DNA of 64,000 nucleotides from Colius striatus (taxonomy: Eukaryota > Chordata > Aves > Coliiformes > Coliidae): contig NC_084771.1 in NCBI RefSeq assembly GCF_028858725.1, forward strand, positions 4,368,915-4,432,914, written 5' to 3'. Below the pieces are notes generated by a model, which worked only from the letters and a program-made list of their open reading frames with translations, ran no database searches and had not been told where the DNA came from. The translations under genes were made by a program, and so were the position numbers. Each line of letters opens with the position of its first letter. The stretch's first letter is position 1. Of the stretch, positions 1 through 11,146 are shown piece after piece.

Positions 1-1972
1 CACAGCAATGAGTTACAGCCAAGTGTGTGACACACACCAGGCTGATCTGGCACAGCGTTGTGGAATTACTCTGCTGCAACCCAGCTGTCCTGAAATGATA
101 TAATGCATAATAAACCCAAGACATGTACTGAACAAAAGTTACTCTTAGGAAATAAGTACAGGACTTTTCTTTTGGAACTTCTTTACTTCCTTACCAAATA
201 GGTTGAAACTAGAAGAGACATTAGTAGCAGTTTCAAAAATGACCATGTTTCTGATTAACAGCAGTTACTGCTGATCTCTGCTTTTGTGTGGATCTATACT
301 TTTTTGGTACACTTTTGTCTATCTTACAGAACCTGGATAAATAGATTACAGATCTGTGACAATGGAATATAAATTTGACATCTTCATATAGATTACTTTC
401 CTTGAGATCACATAAATCACAGACTTCACGGTGGATGAATCACCTCTAATTACATCTTCATTATAAATAATCCTGGATATTATTCTAGTGTTTTGTCCAA
501 GAGAGAAGTAGAACAAGGCTGGAACTAGCCTGAGACTCACAGTTCAAGACTTTCCTTTAGTCCATTTTAGTACCAGGCAGGAGGCAACAGAATTGGTGCT
601 TTTCTGGTTACATCCCTGCCCAGTGACATCTTATGAGCTATTTGCCAAGGAATTTAGGACCTTAGAGTGAAAATGTCTCTCAGGCCATGCCAGCCAGGAC
701 AGGAGAGGAGGTTGGAATGGCTGCTTCTCTGCCTCTGGGGCTCCAGCAATGAGGTCCACCTATTGAGTACCTAGAGGAGCTGCTTAGTGCCTTTAGGCTT
801 ATACAGATGAGCTCTAGACATACTGTTTAGATCATCTGCTTAAAAAGCTGCAATGAATCGATCACAAAACCCTGTTCATATACAGTTTGAGGAGGTCTCA
901 GGTTCTGAGTTCACTCACCTCTTTTTTTATTTACATTTTTTGCTAAGCATATGGTGGGGTTTTGAAGTAGAAATTCAGATTCTCCTTCTGCCAGGGCTGC
1001 TTTTCTTTATTTTGGTTGAAACTGAAGCAAACTGAAAGCTAATTATTTCCTGCTTCAAGTGTAATAGAGTGTTTACTGGAATATTCCCTATAATCCTATC
1101 AAAAGTGTTATTGGAGCTTAGTAATAAATGAGCTTCTAATTAATTGAATGTGGCTTTCCCTATAGACAGAACACTCCAGAAACTGTTTCCTTTTTTTTTC
1201 CCCCCTCTCCTTCTGCATCAGCAGTGGTTTTCACAAAGCAGGAAGAAGGTACTCACTGGAGTTTACTATAAAACATCATGTTTGCAGAATGTTTCACACA
1301 TGGTGAAATTCATCTTTACTGAATGAGTGTGAGAAACTAAATAGAAATATTTTTAGTTCCACTGTTATTTGGGTACAGTTTTTGCACTTGATTTTTTTTT
1401 GCTTTTAAATATTATAAAATTAGTAATTTACAATTAAAATTTCTGACATTTTTAATAGGATTTTTAATAGCATTTCTCTCTAATTGCATTTAAATTACAT
1501 TTTAACAAATTAACATTCACTCTTGATCAAGACAATGTGAACTACCACAACAGTTATTTGTGTGGCAGAAAGGAAAAGATGATGATTTCTTTTTGCAAAT
1601 GTTAGTGGCATGAAAGGTCTAGTTTCAAACCATCGAGGTGCTTTGAGATAGTTTGCTACAGGTGTTTTGGTGTGAGGAGACTTGCTCTGAAAAAGAGCCA
1701 AGTGGACACTTTTCTGCTTTACTTGGCTAACTACTCCATGTATTTGTAAGGGGAAAAAATGGGCTTGCAGGACACTCCAACCAACATAAATGTGTTCATT
1801 CTGCTACAGTGCTAAGGAGTTTCTATGGAGTAAGCTCAAAGCATATCAACTAACTCATGAAGATGCCCCTTTGCTGTACTCTGTTATATGTACACTGTGG
1901 GAAAGGCACAAAAGAGAAGTGACCTTTCTGTGCTTGCTCTGGGACATTGGCTGCAGAGTAGCAACTATACCG
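1..1972. other. Intergenic DNA, no gene seen
   Basis: AT-rich, CpG-poor sequence with only short open frames (60 to 72 codons) that overlap on different frames and show no recognisable domain. I see no repeat family, RNA gene or promoter that I can support here. Confidence 0.7.
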
Positions 1973-3072
1973 TGTGCTGGAGTGGGATGTGTGACCAGGC
2001 TTTGGTAGTGGGGGGCTACCAAAGGGGTGGCTTCTTTAAAAAGGCTGCCAGAAGTTTCCTCTGTATCTGCCAGGGCCAGTTGGCTCTAAGATGGACTCAC
2101 TGCTGACCAAGGCTGAGCCAATTAGTGATGGAGGTAATGCCTCTGTGATTAATGTATTTGAAAAGGGGAAGAAGCTGATGTGCAGGTGCTAAAACTGCAG
2201 CAGAAGAAGGAAGTGAGATTGTGAAAACAACATCTCCACAGACACCAAGGTCAGTGAAGAAGAAGGGAAAGGAGGTGCTCCAGGCACTGGAAGAGAGATT
2301 CCCTTGCAGCCCATGGTGCAGCCCATGGTGAGGCTGTGCCCCTGCAGCCATGGAGGCCACAGGGGAGCAGAGATCCACCTGCAGCCCAGGCAGGACCCCA
2401 CATTGGAGTGAGTGGATGCCTGAAGGAGACTGTGACCCTGTGGGAAGCCCATGCTGGAGCAAGTTACTGGCAGAACCTGCAAATCCATGTACAGAGAGCA
2501 GTCCACACCACACTCTGTTTGTTGTCAGGACTTCATGGGTGACCCACACTGGAGCAGTCTGTTCCTGAAAGAATGTTTCCCCCTTGGATGAGACCCACAT
2601 TGGAGCAGTTTGTGAAGAATTGTAGCTTGTGAAGGGGACTGACATTGGAGAAATATGTGGAGGACTGTCTGGGATCCCACTCTGCAGGTAAGTGTAAGGA
2701 GACCTCCCCCTGAGAAGAAACAGACCAATTGAGATGAACTGATTGTAACTCCCATTCCCAATCCCCCTGTGCTGCTAAGTGGGGAGGAGGTAAGAACTGG
2801 GGAAGAAAGGAGAAAAGGGGGGAAATGTTTTAAGGATCAAGTTTTATATTTTTCCCTATTCTGTTTTCATTGTTTGTTAATGAGTCAAACCAATTTTCCC
2901 CAAGATGAGTCTGTTTTGCCCATGATGATAATTACTGAGTGATGTCCCTGCCCTTATCTCAACTCACGAGCTCCTTGTTATATTTCTCTTTCCCTTTCCA
3001 GTTTAGAAGTAGGAGTAGTGATAGAATGGCCTTGGTGGGCACCTGGCTGCTAGGCAGGGTTAAACCACCACA
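1973..3072 (+). mobile_element. Long terminal repeat of an avian endogenous retrovirus (solo LTR, about 1.1 kb)
   Basis: The segment opens with TGTGCTGG and ends with the block 'ggttaaaccaccaca', so it has the TG...CA termini expected of an LTR. Its body carries imperfect GC-rich internal repeats ('cacattggagcag', 'cagcccatggtg') and a 3' part with 'gagtctgttttgccca' and 'cttatctcaactcacgag' that I recognise from LTRs scattered in many bird genomes. No gag, pol or env reading frame lies beside it, so it is a solo LTR left after recombination between the two ends of a provirus. I could not find a convincing target-site duplication (taccg on the left, tgtgg on the right), so the exact ends are uncertain by a few bases. 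The open frames inside it (up to 182 codons on the minus strand) are by-products of the GC-rich repeats and not genes. The family assignment (ERVL-like) is from memory. Confidence 0.75.
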
Positions 3073-6000
3073 TGTGGCCAAACTTCAGCTACCCCACACA
3101 CCAGGGAAGGCACTTTATTATAATATTTATGTGTGGGCACTAATATGTAAGAAGAGTGGACTTGGGTGGACATTTCTGAATCATCTGTGCTTCAGGTTTC
3201 CTGGTTTCTAGGAAACTGGTGGCTTGTGTATCTATGTGCAGCGTAGAATCTTGAGAGCATTTAGGCATCTATTGAGTTCCTGATGAATAGAGGCTCAAGC
3301 ACCTTAGGAAGGGGAAAAGGAAAGAAAAAATGTTCCTTTGCTACACAAGAAGATGTTTAGTACAGAACGACCAATGATAAAAGGAAGGATAGCTATAAGG
3401 TAGGCATGTGGATTGGGTGAGGGTGAATGTGTTATATCTGAGCTAATAGATCCAGGGCAGATGATGCTCATTGATGTAATACCCCTTGCTTCAGGCCATA
3501 CTGAGTCTTAACAATGGGGCATGACTCATAAGGTCAGAAGGAAATCCTGCTGCAAATTAGGTATAACATTTCTGTGTGAGAAGTTTCCCAGGTGTTTCTA
3601 TGACTTTTCCAGGGTAGAGCAAAAAAGGCATTCCTACCAATCAAATTAAAAACATGTCACCTCAACAGACTGACACTACTGAAGCAGTTGTCACTGATTC
3701 CTGAAGTCCTATTGGGGCACAGTCAGATAACAAAGTTGCCTTTTAGAATAACACCCATTCCAAGTACATCAAGGAATCAACATTGAATGATTTAGGAACA
3801 AAAATCCATTCCTTTTGTCTTGATGCTACAGGCTTTCCTGAGCCAGTGGAGTACTGACAGAATAGCAGTCTGTGATCTTTGAGCTGGGAAGAGAGAGGAG
3901 GCTGGACAGAAAGGCTGACAACATGGCAGCAGATGTAAGCACTCCATCAGACTGCTGGCCTGCAGAGCCAGAAGGCTGCGAGAGGTAGGTACTTCTCATC
4001 CTTGCCGGAGGGAAGTGTGATGCTAAACACATCCAGCATTCTGGGTACAACAGCTAAACTCCATGGTCTGATGCACCAGCATCTGTCTTTTATTCTCACA
4101 GATATCTGGATGTGTGTGTGACATTTGAGCTGAAGTTCCTGCATGGAAAGTCATTGTGAAAACATTTTCATCCTGGACCTGTGTCAGTGCCTGCTTTGAC
4201 ATGAAAAGCTACAAAGGCTGAGTGGGTCTGCTTAAAAACTTCAGTCCATCTACCTTTATTTCCATTCATAGCAAATGTACCTTGAGCTCAAGTCTCAGCA
4301 GCTGGTATATTTTTTTCTTTCCAAAAAGTGTCAGTTTCTCTACCTGAAACAGTGTGCACAACCCTTGCTTTGAAGCTTATGCCTGGTAAGAAATCACTCT
4401 TATTGAAGTTTCTCACGAGGTCACTGACTGGACCCTTTAAACGCTATTTATGAGTATTCTTTATGATTTTGACCCTTAACATTTATACTGGAGAATATAA
4501 TTCAGAGCAAAAATTAATAGCAGCAGCCCCTGAAGATTGTCTGGTCAAACAGATCCAGATTTTTGTTAATGGCCCTTTCATCTGATTTCCCCTTTTGCCT
4601 GATTGCCTTCCCATCATTTATGCCTGTAGTCTGCAGTCTGTACAGCTGGGAAATCTTGCATTTGTTTAGAGCAGCACAGTTGGAAGAACAAATCTCTTGC
4701 TCAAATCCACAAGGAACAAAACAGTAGCAAAAGTAAGAACTGGATTTAAAATTTAGTTGAAGGTTTTAAGTATGTGCTCTGTCTATGGTTTGGTACAAAT
4801 GACATTTGGTGCTTGCCTGAACTTTTATTAAAATGTTGAGGTAACACTACTAGGAAAATTACTAGATTGCTTTGCAAGATGAAAACTGCTTTCCATGATC
4901 ATGCCAGGTAAAAATAGGTAGGCATAAATATTTATGCAGAATAGAGCTTAGGGAAGCACAGCCAGAGCATTATACAGACATTTGTATCTACATAAGTTTG
5001 GAGCATAATCATACTTTAAAAGGCTGATGTTCGTGCACCTTAAGAGGAGATTTAGCCTCAGCAGTTCTCCAAGTCCCTATTATCCAGGTGTGCCTCCAAT
5101 TCAAACCCTACAGTTAGCAGGAATGATTATATTGTTGCCACAGAAGTTCTTAGTCATACACAGATATTAGTCATACACAGAAAATACAGGGTTGTTTATT
5201 AAAAACAGTTAGTGGGAAACAAAGTTTTGGGGGGGATTTATATATTTATTTAAATAAAAAGGCACAATTGAAGTGGTTGGTGCTTTTAGAGGTTATGGCT
5301 CAGTTGTGATGCAGTCATATCAGCCAGGTCATAATATGGAATGACATTTGGGTTAGAGAAGAGCTAGTACTGCATCAATTGTTCATCCATATAGATTTTA
5401 ATTGAATAAGTTCCATTTTAGTGTCTATTTATATTAGCCACAACTAGTTTGATTTTAAATGTTTTGCCCAGAATGGTGGAAATGATGATGACACTTAATA
5501 TGTCATTTTAAAGACAAAAAGCACTCATAGTAGGGAGAAGTAGCAGGTTAAGAGAATGACACAGATTAGTTAAAGGTTATGAAATAAGAGCTACTTTGTA
5601 ATGGATGTGCAGAAAGCCAAGGAGACTTGTTACTTCTGAATTGCCAGGTTCATAGATTATAAAGTTAGATTATAAGGTCTGACCTGAGACATAAATCAGA
5701 GGGTTTTGCTGAATTGATTTTTGTTTGAATTACAGTATGTCTTCTAAGAAAAACAAACAAACCAACTTTATTTATACATTGTCCTGAAGTGCTTAAGAAA
5801 TTCAGGAAAGGCTGCCAATGATATGAGATGTAAAAGATATCATCTCTTTCACTCTGTCTCACTCATCTTCTTCTCATCTTAGATATATGGAAGAGACGTC
5901 ATGTCAGATGTCTCACAGGTATCAAAGTGGAACTACTCCAGCTGAGAACTCATATACTTGTGGTAAGCAAGATTTATCTGGGAAGAAAACATCCTCTGTA

Positions 6001-7952
6001 ACATCATAAAGTTATAAAAGCTGTGGGCTTTGGATTTTAGTACCCTTTTAATCTTCTTAAGGGAAAGGCTTCATATATCTGTGAACTCATAAGCATGTCC
6101 TTTTGAACTGTAAAGACTGTAGAAGACTTTCACACTGCACAAGGTTTGTGTGACAGCATTCCTACCATTAATATCTGGGGAGAGTGTGCTTGAGACTGGA
6201 GATAAAACTGATAGAAAGGGATCAGCTAGATAATAACTGTGTAGGGCTCCAAATCTCCAGAGTGGACAGTAGCTAGAAGTATCTTACAATGGACCATATT
6301 TTTTTAATGACTTTCTCTAAGTCCCCTGTGTAGCTTTAGAACTAAAAAGTAGGTTATTATCCCTTTCAAAGAAACTATTGGGGTAGCAGGGATAGATACT
6401 ATTACTTAGTAGACTGCATGGATACATTAGGAAAAAGCAGACATGAGTCTCAAAGCTGCTTTCTGGGTCTTAATGAACGTTGAACAGAGATTTTGGTTGC
6501 TTGGCAGAGCTGAGTTCTGAAGGTCAGTATGCAAACTAATAGCTGATCTTTCTATTTTAATTCATTTGGATATTTTGTAAATGTACTGTAGTACTGAGGC
6601 TGAAAGCAGCCAAAAGACTTTGAAGCAAATGGAATATAGTTTAAAGCCATGAAACAGCAAGTGGCTCTTTCCTAGGCCCACCTAGCTGTGTTAGCTGTAG
6701 CACTTGCCTTCCTTGCTTCAAAACCATTTCAATGACACTATGAAGATCAGCTGAAAGGTCTAACTTGTGCACTCATAAAGGTATGCTATTCAAAGTTGTG
6801 TTTCCTTACTAGAAACTAACCCCAGGAATGACTAGAAATAACTGTAACGTTGCATTTAATTTGGTGGTATGAAATTCACTGTGTGTTTTTGAAAAACTAG
6901 TGTGTTGATTACATGCATTAAAAGAGTAAATTAGTGAGAAAGCAGATGCAAACGACATTTCATTAGCCTCCTAAGCCTTGGTAATGCAAAGTCAACACTG
7001 AGTACAAATAAGTGCAAGTAAATCATGGGAAGCATGGGTGTCTTTCTTACTGAAAAGAGTGAAACACTGGCAGCAAAGCAGTTCCTGCTCAGTGGCTATT
7101 CCATGTCAATGGTTCAGTCCTTTGAACATAAAATACAGAGCAAATGGGATTGAAAACAACTGAACATTGGAATTACACAACAGTCAAAGGTGACCCAGGT
7201 GAAGATGCAAGTGCATGACAATGTGGCCCACAATACTCTTCTACAGGTCTTTGTCATAGTTCCATGTTTCATTGATGCAAGTAAAAGGACAAAAACTTAA
7301 GGTCTGAGATCATGAGTTTTAAAACATTCCAGGTCTGAATCACTTTTATTTGCAGGGGTACACTGCTGCACCACTTTCATGTTTGTGCTGCTCCACTGAG
7401 CATTATTGAGACATCATTAAATTGTTTTATATTCTCAAAATATTTTTCAAAGATCCAGCCTGAAACTGAAAGATGATGTTCAGATACCTTTTTTTTTTCC
7501 CCTCTAGCATGTGGCAATTATGGTGAATCGGAGTTTATTCTGTGTTCTGTCAATCACCATGGTAACTTGTACTCTTTGTATTTAATGGGAAACAAAAAGT
7601 TAGTTGACAGGGATGGTGTTCTGAGAAGCATTAGTTTATGAATGCTGGCAAAATATTTTAGTGGGACTGTTTGGTTCTCAGGTTGTTATATGTACCAGTA
7701 ATTTGATCTTCATCTGTCATGCAGGCTTCACAAGAAGAGATTGTAGTCAAAACATATTAATTAGGATTACAGCCATTTTCTACCCTATCGGCTGTCATCT
7801 AAAGCTAGACAGTGCCCTATTCAGTCCAGATTGTTTATGTATATGTAAAGCATAGGAAAGGTACTTTGCTGGCTATTTGGCTTGTTTTGTATTCTCAAGA
7901 ACCAAAGGAATCCCTAAACTGTAAACAAGAGACAGCAATTCTCTTTGCTGTT
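3073..7952. other. Intergenic DNA, no gene seen
   Basis: AT-rich spacer. The only local structure I note is a 15-bp direct duplication (ttagtcatacacaga at 5150-5164 and 5167-5181) and a 14-bp AT palindrome (5245-5258). Open frames are short and lack any recognised domain. Confidence 0.65.
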
Positions 7953-8262
7953 GGGTGTCAGGAGGTTGGGACATCCCTTTTTTTCTATAGTAGCTTGCAA
8001 CAGGACAAGGGGTGATGGGATGATGCTGGAACACAAAAGGTTCCACTTAAATGTAACAAAAACTCTTTCACTGTTCAGGAGAGGGAGCCCTGGCACAGAC
8101 TGCCCAGAGGGGTTGTGGAGTCTCCTTCCTTGGAGGCCTTCAAGACCTGCCTGGACATGTTCCTGTGTGACCTGACCTAGGTGAACCTGCGTCTGCAGGG
8201 GGTTGGACTAGATGATCTCTAAAGGTCCCTTCCAACCCTACCATTTTATGATTCTAATGATT
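7953..8262 (+). mobile_element. CR1 LINE, 5'-truncated 3' end fragment
   Basis: About 310 bp matching the 3' end of the avian CR1 retrotransposon. It begins in the coding tail ('gggtgtcaggaggttggg'), continues through 'ggggttgtggagtctccttcc' (around 8111) and 'cctgtgtgacctgacctag', and ends with 'ggtcccttccaaccc' and the short terminal ATTCT-type repeats instead of a poly(A) tail, which is diagnostic of CR1. It contains only the end of ORF2 plus the 3' UTR, and it is dead. The open frames at 7945-8175 are decayed remains of it. Confidence 0.9.
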
Positions 8263-9373
8263 ATGGCTATTTAATGGAATCATTGCTCTTTAGTATGAGA
8301 CCTCTTAGGATCTATTGTTTTCAGGCCCAAATTATGATTTCAGGCCCATCAGATTTTATTATTTTGTTTGGTGGTGCAAATTGATTTCCTTTATGAAATG
8401 AAATGACATACTTCCAGTGTGTTAATTGATCTTTCTGACTGGTTACTCTTAGTGGGGATCAATCCATTGACCTGCCTCAGAAGAGTGGCCCTACAAGACA
8501 CAGAGATCACATGGGCAACAACTGGTATTCAGTGTGGGGCAGAGGAAGCCATGGGCAGCTGAAGAGCTCTTTGTGCCCAGCCCCTTGTTCTCCCATGGGA
8601 CTCAGACAGCAAATCTGGCTTCTTATTCAACGCTTCCTTAAGCAAATTTTAAGTCTTAGAGGACAAGCTGTAGGGAAACCAGGATGGTTGCCCATGCAGT
8701 TTTTCTTTATGAAGAGAGTTTCTGCACATTCAGTACCCTGGTGGAAACACTCTATGATATGGTATTCTCTCAGAAATGTTTATAAAGCAATCCATCAGGA
8801 AAAGATTCCTGACCTCCTCTACCTGCAATGAAAGCTTCATTATTGAACTTCATTACTATACATGTATGAAACACTTCTTTTTTTTACAACTTAACCTAAA
8901 CCATAATTACAAGCACACATTGTGGAGGTAGTCTCCAGTCCCTCAAGCCTTCATGTGTTCTACCTATCTTTTGTTAATCATTTTATCCTGCGGCAGTGAA
9001 TCAGATTTTACAATGCATACAAATTTAAAGCTTGAATATCACCAGGTCTATAGGGAATGTTTTACACAGTAGGGTGAAATTATTTCTTCTAACTCAGGAA
9101 GAATTTTGATGTTAACTCTGAACAGGAAAATGTACCAAAAATATTTGAAAACATTTCTGTTGATTGAGAACTTTTATATCTAAAAAAAAAAAAAACCCAC
9201 AACAGGGCTATTATTTAATATATTTATTTTATACTCTTAAATATAGTTTTATCTCCTGTAGAAGCAGAAGCAAGCAGGATCAGACATTAAATAGGATGTG
9301 TATATTGATTGTGCACAAAAATCCCACTTTCACAATCATGTTATCCAATAAGTTTTCTGACCTCTGTTCTTAG
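8263..9373. other. Intergenic DNA, no gene seen
   Basis: An open frame of 106 codons (8511-8831) shows no recognisable domain and no strong start context, so I do not call it. The rest is AT-rich spacer. Confidence 0.6.
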
Positions 9374-9537
9374 GAACGCTGTTTGGACGATGGAGGTGTG
9401 TAAAATGGACTATTATTACCACTTCAGCTGGGTGTGTGCTGGCACTGCAAGCTACCAGATTTGCTGAAGCAATAATTTGTACATACCAAGGGATGGAAAA
9501 TCGGATCGTCAAAGCACTATTCGGAAGGAATTGCTGA
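9374..9537 (+). other. Candidate internal exon of an unknown transcript
   Basis: A 164-bp segment is preceded by a good splice acceptor (pyrimidine-rich 'cctctgttcttag', AG at 9372-9373) and followed by a good donor ('ctga|gtaagt', GT at 9538-9539). One frame is open through the whole segment for 54 codons and closes with TGA exactly at the donor boundary. The segment has five CpG dinucleotides (near 9377, 9387, 9502, 9507, 9522) while its surroundings have almost none. I do not recognise the encoded peptide. It could be a terminal coding or noncoding exon of a long noncoding RNA, a conserved noncoding element, a decayed insertion, or chance. No promoter or partner exon is identified. Confidence 0.25.
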
Positions 9538-10184
9538 GTAAGTGCATTATGGTTTTTTCTTTCCTGCTATAATATTAAAGACTATACCTAGACACACTCT
9601 CATAAATACCACACACAGAGTAATTATGAGACAGAGAGGAGAAGACTGAAACACAAGGAAAAAATAGAGGCATTAGGAATGAGGAAATGTTGCCTGTGAC
9701 AGATGTGTGTTTCTAGCATAATGAGCTTACTGTGAATGCAGCAGTTAGTTACTCAGATTATTAGCAAGGTTTTCTCAGTCTCAAACCTACAGAAGACAGA
9801 GGCCTGGAGATGGTGTGCTCAATGGTTTAACTTTGGAGCAGAGGTTCAGGTCTTTGAGCAGCTTTATAGGATGTTCAAGATGCAGAAGTTTCATGTTCAA
9901 ATTTATTAAAGGCGAGTCTACACAGGCAGGTGCACAAAGAGACAAGCTTTCACTAGGCCCACTCTGATATGATATGACACAAACTAGTTCTGAACAGGAA
10001 CTCTATAACTATGCCTAAGATGCTAAGCCTCACTGAGCTGTCCTAAGAGTCAGGATCAGCCCAATTGCTTTAACCAAGTGCAGGATCACAAGATTCAGGC
10101 CTAACTCAGAGCACAGACAAGTAAAATTTAGATTTGCCTTTACAGCTTTACCTGCAAAATGAGTATACTAGCATCTACCTTTCA
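9538..10184. other. Intergenic DNA, no gene seen
   Basis: AT-rich spacer between the exon-like segment and the next CR1 copy. I see nothing else in it. Confidence 0.6.
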
Positions 10185-11146
10185 CAAAGGTGGGATATCT
10201 CCATCATCTTTAGTAAGTTATGGAGAACAGGATTGGTGTCTGAGGACTGGAGAAAGGCCAATGTCACTCCAGTCTTCAAAAAGGGCAAGGAGGACCCAGT
10301 TAACTACAGACTGGTCAGCCTCACCTCCATTCCTGGAAAGGTGCTGTCTCCAGGCATTTAAAGGACAAGAGGCTCATTAGGAGCAGTCAGCATGGTTTTA
10401 CCAAAGGGAAGTCGTGTTTGATCAACCTAATAGCCTTTTATGAAGATGTAACCAGCTGGATACATGGTGGTAGTGCAGTGGATGTGGTTTATCTGGATAC
10501 CAGTAAAGCATTTGACACCGTCTCCCACAGCATACCAGCAACCAAACTGAGTGTGGGCTGGATGATCAGGCAGTGAGGTGGATTGTGAACTGGTTGAAGG
10601 GCAGAAGGCAGAGGCCTGTGATATGGGGCAGGGTCTACTTGGAGGTCTGTATTTAATGGAGTCCCTGAGGGTTCGGTGCTGGGACTGGAACTGCTCAATA
10701 TGTTCATTAATGACCTTGGTGAGGGAACAGAGGCACTGTCAGCAAGTTTGATGGTGATACTAAACTGGGGGCCGTGGCTGACACACCAAAAGGCTGTGCT
10801 GTCATTCAATGAGACCTGGACAGGCTGGAGGGTTGGGCAGAGAGAAAACCAATGAAATTCCACAAGGGCAAGTGTAGAGTCTTGTATCTGGGAAAGAACA
10901 ACCCCATGTACCAGTACAGGTTGGGGAATGAACTGCTAGAGAGTAGGACAGGGGAAAGGGACCTGGGGATCTTTGTGGGTTGTGGAGTCTCCTTCTCTCT
11001 GGGGACATTCAAAACCCACCTGGACAAGTTCCTGTGTGACCTGCTCTAGGTGGTCCTGCTCTTGCAGGGGAGTTGGACTGGATGATCTTTCAAGGACCCT
11101 TCCAACCCTTAAGATTCTGTGATTTTGTGATCCTGTGATTCTGTAT
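10185..11146 (+). pseudogene. CR1 LINE with decayed reverse transcriptase (ORF2) and 3' end
   Basis: This is the longest CR1 copy in the window. The frame at 10134-10361 reads through the CR1 reverse-transcriptase lead-in: 'WRTGLVSEDWRKANVTPVFK', then 'DPVNYRLVSLTSIPGKVL', close to the usual CR1 form. Further on, the motif A region reads 'SKAFDTVSH' near 10500, the 'GSVLG' motif lies near 10672, and the FADD-type catalytic box near 10747 has become FDGD, so the conserved aspartate pair is broken. Frames switch between these blocks, which shows frameshifts. At about 10968-10976 the sequence jumps from 'gacctgggg' straight to 'ggttgtggagtctcc', so roughly the last coding third is deleted compared with other CR1 copies. 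The element ends with the CR1 3' UTR block 'cccttccaaccctt' and ATTCTGTG-type repeats. It cannot be active. Confidence 0.93.

Noticed and set aside
2097..2645. 182-codon minus-strand frame
   Set aside because: It lies wholly inside the LTR and results from its GC-rich internal repeats. It is not a retroviral or host gene that I recognise.
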